Below are positions 35,177-46,477 of a DNA stretch of 64,000 nt, piece after piece; position 1 is the stretch's first letter; each line of letters begins with the position of its first letter. Position numbers and translations under genes: made by a program. The notes under the pieces were generated by a model. It saw only the letters and a program-made list of their open reading frames with translations. It was not told where the DNA came from and did no database searches. The DNA comes from Eublepharis macularius (taxonomy: Eukaryota; Chordata; Lepidosauria; Squamata; Eublepharidae), in NCBI RefSeq assembly GCF_028583425.1, contig NC_072801.1, positions 58,915,766 to 58,979,765 of the forward strand, read 5' to 3'.

Positions 35177-37151
35177 CAAAATTTTGGCAAGAACATTGAT
35201 TGTACCTAACTGCTATTCAGTACAGCTTCTCTGTATAGCCTAGAGCCACTGGGGGTCAACTAGTGGCCACATAAGTGGATTATACCAGTACCACAACTAT
35301 TTAGAGTTCTAATCTACACACAAAACCAAAAGAAAGAAAAAAATTAACACAATTAACGCATGAAAGAACTCCTTTACTTGTAAGAGTTGTACAGAGGAAG
35401 GAATTTCAGCAGGTGTTTTTCTTACCCCAAAGGATAAGCCTGTTCTGGAGCTTTCCCCCCTTTCTACCTAGTGACCTGCAGAAAGATAAAAATATAAAAT
35501 ATTTAAAATGTAGTTTGATGTAAGAAGAGCCCTGCTGGATCAAGACCAGTGGTACATCTAGTCCAGCATTCTGTCTCACACAGTGGCCAGCCAGTTATGC
35601 TGGAGGGCCAACTACAGGGCATAGAGGCAGAGACCTTCCCCTGATGTTGCCTCATAGCACTAGTGTTCAGATGTTTTACTGCCTCTGAATGTGGAGGTTC
35701 TCTTTAGTCACCATTGCTAGTAGCCACTAATAGACTTGTCCTCCATTAATGTTTCCTTGTGTTGAAAGTAAAGTTGAAATGGATTAAAACTAGCCTGAAG
35801 ACAATTCAAGATATTTTCCAACATATCTGGCTTTGAGTTTGCCTGCCACAATTTAGACTAGGAACTACGGCCAGTGGGGAAACTTTGAGCACAGCCTGTG
35901 GGTTAGATCTAACAGAACATCCCTGTGGACAGGATATCTGGCTCACGCCCAACTTTCCCACCTTCCCCTTACTCCTGCAGCCTCAAACACCCCATTAAAT
36001 GCTATTCCTGGGGGTCTGCCATTCTCCAGAAGCTGTATTTTAGGAGCTGTAATAAGAAGGTCAAAAAGTCACATGGTGGCCAGAAATCCTTGTCTGTGGA
36101 AATGCTCAGCCCAAAGCCAGAACATCTTAGTTACAATAACTAGCTTCACATATTTGAAATTAGGGCACGTGCAGGTACAGGCAAGCACTGGCTAGATTTA
36201 GGGGGTTAGAAACCACATTTGCTTTGTGGCACAGACACTAAGGGTATTATTTGCTGTAAAACCCCAAGGGATTCTCAAATTTCTAGACATAAGGTTTCCT
36301 AGGTGTAGGTAAATACTTTCAGTTTATTTTCAAGCCTACTACATAAAGCAGGTCAATTTTATCTGCTTGTATGGATTCTGAGAATGTTGAAATGGTTGCA
36401 GGGGTATGAATGATACTGAGATAGGCACTGTGTGGGGATGCCCAACAGGGTTTTTTATTCATTTGAAATTTGCTGATTTTAACAAATCTTTGCTCAGTGT
36501 TTGGAAGGTGGAAAAGTTCTTTCTTTGCACTATGTTAGGAAAGCAGGACTGAGGTCTAGCTACCCAACTGTAAATACAGGGATAGTGTAGCCGTTTTGAA
36601 CAGTGTAAATGTACTGAAATGTCACCTTTTCCCTTTAAAAAGGTCAAGTATCCTCTACTCTCAAGCTATAGTTTAAGTAAGATCTCCCAGCTAACACCAT
36701 GTTGCTACCAATGCAGACTAAGAAAACCCACTTGCATCCTATAGATACTCCATTACTTATCTAAAATCTGTAGCTCCTTTCATTGGCCACTCCAGAGTTT
36801 CTCCAATTATTGCTTACCTGCTTGGTTTTTGTCTCATTTCCCTTTCACCCAAGAGTTGTCCACAACCAAGACTGTAACTGCCATGGCCTTGTTGGATAAG
36901 GAATCCTCCAGAAATCCTGAAAATAACACTATGTTCTCTCTCTACACAGGTTCCTTGATGTCCCTTTAGGGTACGTGTTACTGCACATCTTGCAGAAACT
37001 GGTGCTTCCTGGCCTCCTCCTTGCATGTGTTTTGCTACTGGCAATAGTCTATTTAGTGCCACCCTATGGCCACCATCTTGTTTGGGTTGAACCCAGGGGA
37101 AATCCTTGGCCTCAGCTACAACTTCAGTACCTGCGACCACCACCAGTCTAA
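7834..37151 (+). CDS. KASH5: KASH5 (CCDC155), meiotic LINC-complex dynein adaptor, whole recognisable gene
   Basis: Exons recognised: 7834-7950, 11421-about 11601/11605, 16443-16604, 17248-17365, 17818-17868, 18461-18538, 18686-18742, 19671-19730, 20261-20325, 21989-22076, 22825-22935, 23499-23650, 26697-26838, possibly 27520-27639, 34985/34988-35092 and 36950-37151. The product aligns along most of its length with mammalian KASH5 as I remember it: EF-hand-like N-terminus, coiled coil, less conserved middle, and a transmembrane KASH end finishing LQLQYLRPPPV. KASH5 sits in the outer nuclear membrane of meiotic cells, binds SUN1 in the perinuclear space and recruits dynein-dynactin, so that telomere-led chromosome movements can pair homologs. 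Two parts are unresolved: any coding exon before 7834, and a segment between 11605 and 16443 where the mammalian protein has extra residues. The upstream neighbour is DKK3-like, as in mammals (DKKL1). The downstream neighbour is a RAS gene on the opposite strand. Confidence 0.95.
8262..8468 (+). mobile_element. tRNA-derived SINE (GTGGCTCAGTGG type)
   Basis: An A-box-like gttgctcagtaatggagca, a B-box-like ggttcagtc, and a body ending 'gatagaccaaaggcctggc ... cttcatgtgc' match the better-preserved copy at 55612-55830. Confidence 0.75.
9010..9697 (-). mobile_element. Retro-inserted element, 688 bp, with 18-bp target duplication
   Basis: A run of T at the left end (a poly-A tail on the minus strand) and identical flanks acatgccccagctgtctt at 8992-9009 and 9698-9715 show one target-primed insertion. 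The body is pyrimidine- and AT-rich without a coding frame, probably a 5'-truncated LINE 3' UTR. The family is not recognised. Confidence 0.8.
9716..11420. other. KASH5 intron, remainder
   Basis: Non-coding, with no certain feature. 8500-8991 and 9716-10200 may be the two halves of an older repeat cut by the insertion at 9010-9697, but I cannot name it. Confidence 0.3.
11926..12131. mobile_element. Fold-back element: 206-bp near-perfect palindrome
   Basis: Arms run from CTGAGAGCCAAGC (11926) to GCTTGGCTCTCAG (12131) around ccacttga|tcaagtgg at 12028/12029. I count three mismatches over 103-base arms and no spacer. Each arm holds a CACGTG-containing motif (tcacgtgtattcc). No target duplication is clear. 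Confidence 0.9.
12132..14379. other. KASH5 intron, remainder
   Basis: About 12180-12900 looks like a worn repeat (pyrimidine-rich with a tttaataaatgaa stretch), not identified. 12900-14379 shows no clear feature. The exon expected between 11605 and 16443 by comparison with mammals could not be found here. Confidence 0.3.
14380..15650 (-). mobile_element. CR1/L2-type LINE fragment, decayed
   Basis: On the minus strand, 15629-15417 encodes a reverse-transcriptase piece with SGAFLSSALFNLFVKPLGE and HQYVKDTQL, where active copies have HQYADDTQL; the second catalytic-box residue positions are altered. 14945-14735 encodes KALHDLGPTYLQDHLSPHG and FSVVAP in two frames, the known C-terminal part of these LINEs. 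It is frameshifted and 5'-truncated. Confidence 0.85.
15961..16016. repeat. Tandem duplication, 2 x 28 bp
   Basis: gaggacaggaagtcttgctg... occurs at 15961 and again at 15989 with no visible difference. Confidence 0.9.
16443..20325 (+). CDS. KASH5: KASH5 coiled-coil exons (seven)
   Basis: Seven short exons (16443-16604, 17248-17365, 17818-17868, 18461-18538, 18686-18742, 19671-19730, 20261-20325) encode a continuous Leu/Glu/Lys-rich heptad region. Landmarks and the human counterparts I recall: IKLQRTIEAAEE (AKLQRSMETAEE), EKEQQLLLVQVDNLQEE (EKEQQHLVAEMETLQEE), SQLFECENL (RQLFECEHL), LTVTLDEYQ (LAQTLEEYR) and ELKLEINRLQGQL (ELRLEISRLEEQL). All donors are GT, the phases agree, and several exons are exact multiples of three. 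This region gives dimerisation and dynein-adaptor function. I am very sure of it because similarity, splice sites and phase agree at every exon. Confidence 0.95.
16724..16815. repeat. Tandem duplication, 2 x 46 bp
   Basis: The unit beginning agggtgtgcagttttaagaa at 16724 repeats at 16770, nearly identical. It lies 120 bases after the donor of the coiled-coil exon at 16604. Confidence 0.9.
18018..18228 (-). mobile_element. 5S-rRNA-derived SINE
   Basis: Reversed, the part near 18150-18228 reads 5S-rRNA-like: gatcttgtcagatctcttgt..., ccctggttagtatttggatg. The tail toward 18018 is the non-5S body (gttgcactgatttatggtga reversed). It shares its layout with copies at 51943-52122 and 61128-61352. 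Confidence 0.8.
18777..18863. mobile_element. Short fold-back MITE
   Basis: agtgccatcctaaata near 18786 and the reversed atttggatggcact near 18850 are inverted arms. A similar small fold-back (caatcctatgcaaa / tttgcatagaat) lies at 20980-21068. Confidence 0.55.
19007..19217. mobile_element. Fold-back MITE, about 210 bp
   Basis: Inverted arms cttggattccatgaacaa (19013) and ttgttcatggaatccaag (19194-19211) face each other. Inner parts also pair (gcgtcttctgttagcacttc against gaagtgctagtggaagagga). Confidence 0.7.
20390..20566 (-). mobile_element. tRNA-derived SINE, partial
   Basis: Reversed body: atttatataccgcccttcag, ccactcagagcggtttacaa, ccccacaa, gtgaggtggg, aaggtcacccagctggct. It matches the fuller copies at 28322 and 58172. 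It lies 65 bases after the KASH5 donor at 20325. Confidence 0.85.
20980..21068. mobile_element. Short fold-back MITE
   Basis: Arms cagtgcaatcctatgcaaa and tttgcatagaatcacaatg are inverted around cccactagg. The type is common in reptile introns and carries no gene. Confidence 0.6.
21989..26838 (+). CDS. KASH5: KASH5 central exons, less conserved
   Basis: Four exons: 21989-22076, 22825-22935, 23499-23650 and 26697-26838. The first ends SIEIEETRK (human GLEIEAIRQK). The second starts QEFDEEDGLPSPLCG (human QEVATADLSNPLCG). The third (VSSSSKAKSTKMSLRR...) and fourth (STKEQEQVNLTSEQ...) are Ser/Gln/Glu-rich and I cannot align them. They are accepted because they have acceptor/donor pairs, stay open, and continue phase (AG|C gives Ser at the third/fourth junction). 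The fourth ends GEYGEE-like at GAG|GTAGAC. An alternative donor 21 bases on (CAA|GTAACT) keeps the frame. Confidence 0.8.
23840..24310 (-). mobile_element. LINE 3'-end fragment (CR1/L2-like)
   Basis: A simple AT-rich tail (tttaatttaatttaattaat) leads into tattccgccctccctgc and a GC-rich part with 'ggcggaatagctctgtctta' and 'tctcgcaagacagagcattcc', phrases usual in squamate LINE 3' ends. No intact frame is present. Confidence 0.7.
25619..25857. mobile_element. Fold-back MITE, about 240 bp
   Basis: Left arm atcaacctaccattgtaaca and right arm tgttacaatggtaggttgat are exact inverses. Further pairing includes catgcagcagattctctga against tcagagtctgctgtatg, and a middle with ccccttcc / ggaagggg. 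Confidence 0.85.
26918..27150 (-). mobile_element. tRNA-derived SINE
   Basis: The reversed copy runs from tgcttatataccactcttct to the A-box region (ccacctaaccaaactattc). The B-box region is gggttttgaacc reversed. Diverged. Confidence 0.8.
27520..27639 (+). CDS. KASH5: Possible additional KASH5 exon
   Basis: A pyrimidine-rich acceptor (ctctgccctccag) precedes 120 bases with one fully open frame, which reads TKRAPVKAAITEQEQPAHEL and ends SIP-AG at CCCCAG|GTAAAC. The end phase fits the exon at 34985/34988 exactly (AG|C gives Ser or AG|G gives Arg, then PELAPEEQ). The start phase does not follow from the preceding exon's simplest donor. Either a further exon is missing or the acceptor lies inside, for example after ...cacaaag. 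The exon is supported by splice signals and end phase only, not by similarity. Confidence 0.4.
28322..28575 (+). mobile_element. tRNA-derived SINE, well preserved
   Basis: The A box is in tggtgtagtggttaagagtg and the B box in gggtttgattccc. The body has gccagctgggtgaccttgg, and the tail gggcggtatataaatcgaat is followed by a (GTT)n-like microsatellite. It lies in a KASH5 intron, sense orientation. Confidence 0.9.
31139..31608. repeat. Inverted repeat pair, 48-bp cores
   Basis: 31139-31188 and 31561-31608 are inverted copies (core ttagaaaagcaaccatttga) with two differences. Weaker similarity spreads outward and inward, so these are two opposed copies of one longer unknown repeat. Confidence 0.75.
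33968..34045. mobile_element. Small fold-back element
   Basis: gctgctgtttgcccccttgg and ccagtggggcaaacagcagc are inverted arms with a 30-base loop. Confidence 0.7.
34988..37151 (+). CDS. KASH5: KASH5 C-terminal exons with transmembrane and KASH peptide
   Basis: Exon 34988-35092 (or from 34985) reads RPELAPEEQALGP ... KSLDKWFGLIE and ends TG|GTGAGC. The split Trp codon is completed by exon 36950-37151, whose acceptor is tctctacacag. The last exon encodes a hydrophobic helix, LVLPGLLLACVLLLAIVYLV, then about 30 lumenal residues ending LQLQYLRPPPV and TAA. Human KASH5 ends LQLCYLQPPPV, so the terminal tripeptide-plus-residue that enters the SUN-domain pocket is kept. A long TC/AC microsatellite begins 23 bases after the 35092 donor. 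Confidence 0.95.
35115..35174. repeat. Compound microsatellite (TC)n(AC)n
   Basis: About 16 TC units are followed by about 14 AC units, starting 23 bases past a KASH5 splice donor. Confidence 0.98.
35515..35685 (-). mobile_element. LINE C-terminal/3' tail fragment
   Basis: Reversed, it reads 'ctggccactgtgtgagacag ... gctggactagatg', the same 3' phrase seen in the copy at 48500-49245. Only the tail remains. Confidence 0.7.
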
Positions 37152-37206
37152 TTTTGCCCCTCAATTTGTGTAAAGGAAAAGAAGCTGACTAGGAAGACCA
37201 ATGTCA

Positions 37207-37216
37207 AATAAATAAA
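37207..37216 (+). other. Polyadenylation signals (overlapping AATAAA) of KASH5
   Basis: AATAAATAAA lies about 56 bases after the KASH5 stop and gives two overlapping canonical signals. A very short 3' UTR is inferred. Confidence 0.7.
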
Positions 37217-40200
37217 AGTAATCCATGAAAATAAACTGACTAGATCTCTGAAGCCAAGGGCTTAGCTAGAGCCAATGCCACCGAACAGTCTTTGATAAGG
37301 GCATGGTACTTCCAAACGTGCATCAAGTATGGTAAGCAATTTCAGTTGTTTCAGGAGTTTGTGTACCTTTTGGAAGGTCAACATATCTAAGAGAATTCTC
37401 TGTAGTCTACTACAAAAAGGTCTCATGTTACTGGAAAGCAGAGTAGACTTTAAAAGAAAATTTTTCATTGAGTTTCTCCTCTGCAGGCACACATACGTAA
37501 CCCTACATACCAACTTTTTCTGAACAAGTTAATACCTTCCAGGAGCACCTGACAACTGAGTTTTGCATTACCAGCTATTTGTCAGCAACCAAATGGGCAG
37601 ATCTATAAAGTATGCTTCCAACAACGGTCCCAAAATTTGTGTTTGACATGTAATAGTGATGAATGGAGCCCTCCTGCTTCTCCTTAAGTCTCTCCTCCTG
37701 CTCTTCTGCTGAAGAAAAATACTATTTGGGTGGATTAAGTCATCTGCTTTCCTTCCCCTTGATTCTCAACAAATTCCACCAAACTATTACCATTTCTACC
37801 TACCACCCATGATTGCAAAACATGCAGTTCTGTCCCAAGACATCCAATTCAGGCATGCTTTTGAAGAGATATTTATTGTTACCTACCATTTTATTTTATT
37901 CTAACTCTTCAAAAATTCTGAGAGATAGAAGAGGGTAACCCAAATGAGTATGAATACATCTATACTTGTCCCCTCCCTTAACCATCTCTCTTGTGTCCAC
38001 TTTTTTCCTCCCCTTGAGGAAGGCCAATGGTACCAATGTTTAGATTTGCATCATCAGAAAGGGACAGACACTAATCTCATCTTCTGTACAGCACATGATC
38101 ATATCATATACTTGCTGACTTTGGGCTGCAGAAATTCTTATATTTCACATCTGGATTTTCAGAGTTTTATCAGACCCCAGAGCAAGGGGCTGCCTGTACA
38201 TACCAGTTGAGTCCCTTTGACAACAGGAAACCCCATTTCTTCCAACAAATTTGACAAAGAATGAACCACTAAAGCAAATAGACTCCAGAAGGCATAACCC
38301 CTTCCCTCAATCAACCAAGAACCTGGGTATCTTAAAGAGACCCGTTATAATACAGAACAGCTTGGTTTCCTCTTGTCAGCTACGTCAGATTAAAAGTATC
38401 AGACCATTAAGAATACAGCAAAGAATAAGCAGAAGGTAATTTCTAAGCCCCCAATGTGACGTTTGAACACACAGGCTAAGATGCCCATTGGAAATATTAA
38501 AAGGGAGCACAGCTTATGTTAACAAAATATACATATATATTTTAAAGCGTTAAAAAGGAGCTGGAGTTATTTACATAAAAGATGTTACTAGCATCCAGAA
38601 GCATTTTTAAGAAAGAATTTGGGGGCATTCTGGGGATCTTTAATCAAGTAGAGATGCATGTGTGTGGAGAATGCACAACAAACGAATTATGTTGCACAAA
38701 ATTCAGTCTGATAAGAAACGACTATCCAGACTGAAAGAGGTCATGCATTCAGGTAAGGATCTACTTATCTGTGAACCGTTCAGGACTATTTCCCATCATT
38801 TCCTTAAAAACCTTCAGAGATTTCATAAACTTTCCCAAGACAACCCATTCCAGGAAAAAATGCTAACTACATAAGAGGCTGTAAACCAAGAGAGAGATTG
38901 CTTCACTGTTTATTGTTTGGAAATAGACATCCCACAGACATCAGACCTCACAGATCAGTTAGCTTATTCACAGGTTTATTCCCAGTGATGGGTTTAATTG
39001 TACAGTTCCTTAGGACTGTGGGAAAAGACCAAATCAGATAACATAGGATTCTGAGTGTTTTTAGGGGGAAGGTTGAATATACGTTAGGATGGAAACTGAT
39101 GCCTTATTTAATCACTTGCGGGATAATTTTCAAGGTTAATTATGACTTTTCTTGGTTTCTCCCTGCTAGTCTTTAAGGAATTGTTATGTCCCACCTAAGG
39201 AGTAGGCAAAACATTTGGGGACAAGAGGAGACTAAGACCTTTGGATCAAATTTCTCACTTGTTTCTAAAGAGTGTCAACCATTTTACTCCAAGCATGGAC
39301 AACCATTTAGTAAAGGAGGGAGCAGCAGCTAGTTATATTAGGATGTTTCTCTTGATGTCAATGTTCAGCCATTTCCAGAGATGAACTGTTGGTTTTACAA
39401 AGTTATTAAATGCTATTGCCTCTGGATGGAAATAGCTGTTTTTACTAGTAACCAAAATACCACACTCTTTTTCACTTTGAACTCCCCACACCACACACTC
39501 TTTATAAAACGTGGTGAGCCTATCATTCGAAGGCAAACAGGAGCCTTTGCTCAGAAGTTATGCGGAACGGCCCAAACAAACAAAACTAGAAAGAGAAACA
39601 ACAAAATACACAACTCAGCCACCCAGAAGAAAAAGAACTGAGCACCATCTATTTCAAAACAATGGGATGCAGTATTCAGCTACACAGAGGGTTTGGCTTT
39701 CCACATTTTCTATCTTGGCATTTCTGACTGCCACCTCCATGAGATCACCTCCACCCAAAGTGACCCCCTTATTCTGCCAGCAAGAAACGTGGCACCAAGT
39801 CTATTTGGCTCGCTCTTCAGTCTTGCCGAGAACCAAAGAAGGGGAAAACGCTACAAAATAAGAAAGGCCCCTAAGTTTCTGACTGGGACGTTGCCTTCAT
39901 GCTATAACTTCCATCTAATTGGCAGGATTGAGCTACATCAGGCCACTTTTTAGGGAGTGACCTCTATAATCCTAAGGACTGGAAACACAATGATCTTTAA
40001 AGGGGGGGGGGCGGGAGAAGTGACAGGAACATAAAATGTGGTTACAAATCCTCCACATATCTGATGAGGTGTCCCAGTTTTAAAAATAAGAAAATAATAG
40101 ACGTTTTGGAGAGCTCCGCTGCTTTCTCCTTCCAGCCAAAAAGGGTGAGGGGGCATGGCCTTCAGAATTTATCTTGCCACTTGGGAGGGAAAAAACCCAA

Positions 40201-40252
40201 ACTCCAAAGGGTTTTTCTGCACTCCCAATAGTGCCATAAAGTCTCTCCTCCT
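37217..40252. other. Intergenic KASH5 - RAS (convergent 3' ends)
   Basis: No coding signal is recognised. The right part should hold the RAS 3' UTR (minus strand), but I could not place its polyadenylation site with confidence. A run of G lies at 40002-40012. Confidence 0.5.
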
Positions 40253-42435
<2,183 letters not shown>

Positions 42436-43666
42436 CTAATAAAGCAGGCACTGCAATGGAGTCCTGTGTTCCCCATCAACAATTCATGTGAGCTTACATC
42501 ACTTTATTGTTGCATCTTCTTAAACACCCATTGCTAGTTTGATATCTCCCACTTCCCTCCCCACCATGCAGGAGGTCCTTAGATCTTTGCTCAAATCCAG
42601 GACTTCACATTAAAATAGGCAAAGATGTTAAATCAAAACTACTGGGTTCAGAGATCTCAGGCAGTGTTAGGACATAATGACAAACCACAACTCCAGCTTA
42701 ATCCATGTTTAAATCCTGGCTTGTAAAACAGAGAGCAAACAACAACAGGTCTGGATTCAGAATTAACCACAAATGATGAATTTCATGAAAGCACAAGTTT
42801 TTCATGAGAGAGCTGTACATGAAGGGAAAGAAGATAGGAAGGAATTTACAAGCCTAAAGATCCCCTAGCCTTGGTTCCTGGAATAAACATGGTTTGCCAC
42901 TATGTATGAACAATATCATAGATTTTTTTTCACAAAGAAAGGACTGGTACTCCCTGGTTTGTTCTTCTATATCACCCAAAACACTCCCAGACAGCAGGAT
43001 TTCAAGTGTGAGGCATTTTAGAGATGCCAGTTTCTGATATCGGATGCAGTGGCCCCCTTGGATGGACTAAAACCAAGCCTGAAACTGACAGGTCAAAGGT
43101 ACCACTTAGAGTCAACTGACGGGCTAGAGCCAATGTGAAACTTAGACTTGACCAGCTTTTAGACCCCAATCTTGGTAATCTTTGGCAAGTGAAGGCCTGT
43201 TGAATCAGTACACCTGACAAAGACACACATGCCACATGGGGATCTATGTCAATCTCTTTCACGACTGTGGTGCATCCTCCACAGCAGGACTAGCAAGATC
43301 GTTGGAAGCAGTACAGACCTGCATTACAATGCAGCTGAAACCTTCCGATGGGCCAATTACTACAAAGATACCCTCTCCTTCATTCCGGTTAAGGGCTACA
43401 GTCCTCAATCAGCCTTAACGAAAGGTACCATCTGGCCACTGCTGTCCTTGTCTGCAACCCTTCATGCCCCTCCTCCTCCCACCAGTACATCCAGGCAGAC
43501 TTTTCCCAACAGTGCTATCTGGATGCATTTACTAGTCACATTATAAACCAAACCCAGCACCAACAACATGCTTATACATCATACACCTTTCCTCTTGTTT
43601 ATTAAATATTTTTTTGGGGGGGACACATGTGAAAGGCCAAGGAAGTTTAAAAAGGGGTAGGATTTA

Positions 43667-44082
43667 GGCTTGTCAATCTCCAGGCAGGGCCTAGAGACAG
43701 CTGTTGTGGCATAGTGGTTAAATGGTTGGGTTGCCAGTCAGCACTATGCTGATTCAAACCCCATTACTACCATGAACTTTGCAGGTAGCCTTGGGTAAGA
43801 TACTCCTCTCACCCCCAGCTCCCCAGCTGTATTGTGGGGATAACAAAACTGACTGTTCATGGCACTAATCTGTCCAGAACGTCAGTACATAAGCACAGTT
43901 ATTATTGTCATCTCCCAAAATTACAATAGACTAAAGAAATCCCTTCCTCTGGAGAAAATGGCTGCTCTGAAGGGTAGTCTCTAGGGCATTATAGCCCGCT
44001 GGGGTCCCTCCCCAGACCCTGCCCTCCCTAGGTTGCACCCCCAAATCTCCAGGAATTTCCCTATCTGGAGTTGGCAACCCTA
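43667..44082. mobile_element. hAT-type MITE interrupted by a SINE
   Basis: The left end is taggcttgtcaatctccagg; the right end is ctggagttggcaacccta (44082). Internal blocks (ctggagaaaatggctgctct, caaatctccaggaatttcc) match the copy at 53775. The tRNA-derived SINE at 43695-43905 sits inside, so the MITE is older. Confidence 0.8.
43695..43905 (+). mobile_element. tRNA-derived SINE nested in a MITE
   Basis: It has ttgtggcatagtggttaaat (A box), gattcaaacccc (B box), tagccttgggtaagatactc and a tail gcactaatctgtccagaac. Confidence 0.8.
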
Positions 44083-44239
44083 TAAAATAAAAAGAAGATA
44101 CTTAGGAACTACCGAGCGGGGAGGCAGTGCTGGGGGTGATGAGTGGCATCCTGGGATACATTTGCCTATAAGCTGCAACCCCTTTCCCTTAAACCCCAAC
44201 CCGCTCTATATTCTCATCCCCCCATACACTGGGTCCTTC

Positions 44240-44350
44240 AGAACTCCACCCCACAGTGTTTATGGGATAACAACAACACTGGCTTTGTTCAACCCCTGGG
44301 TGGGCACTAATCTGCCTAGAAGAGCAGTATACAAATTCACGTTGTTGTTA
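44240..44350 (+). mobile_element. SINE tail fragment
   Basis: ggataacaacaacactggct to gggcactaatctgcctagaa and tatacaaattcacgttgttg match the 3' part of the SINE at 43695. The head is missing. Confidence 0.6.
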
Positions 44351-44439
44351 CTGTTATGCACTTCTTTCCCCAAACAAATGACCCACCCCGATACAATCCC
44401 CCAACTCCGGTGCACACCCATCCGTCGGAACTGAATGCA

Positions 44440-44980
44440 AATCCGTTCTCCCCCCCCCCTTCAAACTCTCCCCAGCGCCGCTTCCCAACGCACTGACCCT
44501 CCAGGCAGCCCCTGCCCAGCAGCCCCCTCCTCATTCCAATCACCCCCTCGGCACTTACCCGCCCAATCCCCGCGGGAGGGGCAGGAGAGGCTGGGGGTCT
44601 CACGCGCCCCCCATGGGAGGAGGCAAGGGGGTCTTGGGGCGGCGGCGAGCGCACGCACTCTCCTGGCAAGGCCCGGGCCCAGGGCCGGCAACGGAAAACC
44701 CCTCCCTCGGACAGCCTGACAGCTCCCTTCGGTGCCCCGCCTCTCAATTCCGCACGGCCAATCGGAACACGGCACCGCCCCACATCATCCAATCAGAGTG
44801 GCCTGGCGCCATAGAGATGAGGGCCGTGGGTGAGGCTAGAGAAGTTGCTAGAGGGTAGAGGGACTAGGGCGGGGCTCGGGAGGGGAGGAAAAATGGCGGT
44901 GGGGTGGATGCAAAGGGGAGGGGGAGGACTTAAAGGGCCAGCGCCGCTGATTCTTCCCGTGAGTTTTTTGCGGGTGGGGT
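44440..44980. promoter_or_regulatory. CpG island with YY1-type site
   Basis: CpG-dense, GC-rich DNA stands out from the AT-rich flanks. Besides the RAS promoter motifs on the minus strand, a YY1-like AAAATGGCGG lies on the plus strand at 44890-44899. Open frames through this island are chance products of its composition. Confidence 0.75.
44559..44800 (-). promoter_or_regulatory. Promoter and probable non-coding exon 1 of the RAS gene
   Basis: On the minus strand a strong donor (GGGCGG|GTAAGT, exon end at 44559) follows a GC-rich stretch. Upstream are a GC box (GGGGCGG, 44775-44781) and two inverted CCAAT boxes (44758-44762 and 44789-44793); there is no TATA box. Mammalian RAS genes also have a non-coding, CpG-rich first exon. 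Splicing would go to 42412 (ccttttcag), 22 bases before the ATG. The exact transcription start is not visible. Confidence 0.75.
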
Positions 44981-45379
44981 TTTTGCGAGATAAACACACA
45001 CAGGGCACACAGATTTGATGGAGGATGGATCTGTTAATGGCGGTTGACCGCAACAGCTAAATGGAGCCTCCAGATTCAGGCGCAATATATCAGATGCTCA
45101 TTAGGAACTTTCCAAGAGGTAGTTAGCTGGCTGGGGAAACGATGGGCTTTAGTGTGAGTTGCCGGCACTCCCCCTCCCCATCCCTGACGTCGCCTGCTGC
45201 TGATATCTCTCCAGTCTGTAGAAATCTGCAAGTGACGCTTTTAATGGCGTGGACACAAACATGATGGCCATCAGATCATTGTTGAATATGAACATTCTTT
45301 TAAGGGGGCAGCTGCACAGGCTGGAGAACTTTACTGCTATGTCTGCCTGATTGTGCTTGGCTAGGGTGTGAATGCGGCA

Positions 45380-45462
45380 AAGCGCCTCTGAATGTCTCTT
45401 GCCTTGAAAACCCCATGAGGGGACGCTAGAAGTCGGCTGCGACTTGATGGTGTGCATATGCA
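45380..45462 (+). mobile_element. 5S-type SINE tail fragment
   Basis: tctcttgccttgaaaacccc, then gtcggctgcgacttgatgg, is the body/tail of the 5S-derived SINE seen complete at 61128 (reversed). The 5S part is missing. Confidence 0.6.
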
Positions 45463-46401
45463 CACATGCTCCTTATCTGCATGGTGGCTACTGCTTAGGA
45501 AAACAAAGCAGAAGATGATTAAACTAGGTAAGAAGGCTAAGGGCACAAGGTGGCAAATAAATAAGGTCCAGTGTAAGCAAGTGCAGAATTATGCAACATA
45601 AGACATTAAGAATTCTAATTCTGCATATATTCTGATGGGGCCTGAACTGGTGGTAAGTTCCAGGAAAGCGATATGGAGGTTAATGGCTATGGCAGATAGC
45701 TTGATAAAAATGTTAACCTACTGCGGCAGTGAAAAAGACGAGTTCTATGCTATGGAATACATTACCAGTGGACATAGAGATGGCCACTATAACAGGTGGC
45801 TTTAAAAGGGGATTACAGCTACAACAAAGGGAATGCCCCTGTGGTATACAATAAATAACACTAACAAGTATATAAATGAAATTTATAAAGTGCAAAAGTG
45901 CAGGGTGCTATAATAAAATAAATAACAATTTTATAAAAGTTGTTAAATATATCAATAAATAACATTATCATAAATGACAACCAAGATAATACAATTCACA
46001 ATCAATTATCATATACAATACATGTAAGAGAAAATTCTCATCCTGCAGTTAGTAGATGCTGTGCCCTGGATTTGAGGTAATTCATAAAGATAGTCTTTGT
46101 AATAATTTCTTTTCCAGGTCACCCCAGGTCCAGAGAAGAAGCTGGAGAATACAAGGTGGCCCCAACAGGCTGCTAGCAAGTAGCCAGTCTCGCAGAGCTT
46201 CCTCAGGGGTTCCTATGGCTGTAGTCTACCTGATAATTCAATATACAATATATAGAAAAAATGTACCATCTTATAATAAAAATTAAATATGATTATAAAG
46301 GTCCCATACAAAAAGTTACTCACATACAATCAGAGCAATCAAAAGATAACTGACATGGACATCATCTCTCACAGGTGTCAACAGATAATTCCCATAGTAA
46401 A

Positions 46402-46477
46402 CCCATCAGTTCACATCCATTAAATGAGTATCCAGATAACCCATCAGTTCACATCCATTAAATGAGTATCCAGATAA
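46402..46477. repeat. Tandem duplication, 2 x 38 bp
   Basis: The unit starting cccatcagttcacatccatt at 46402 is repeated exactly from 46440, inside the Penelope-like fossil. Confidence 0.95.

Noticed and set aside
44337-44858. Open frames of 80-150 codons near 44.5 kb
   Set aside because: Composition effect of the RAS CpG island.
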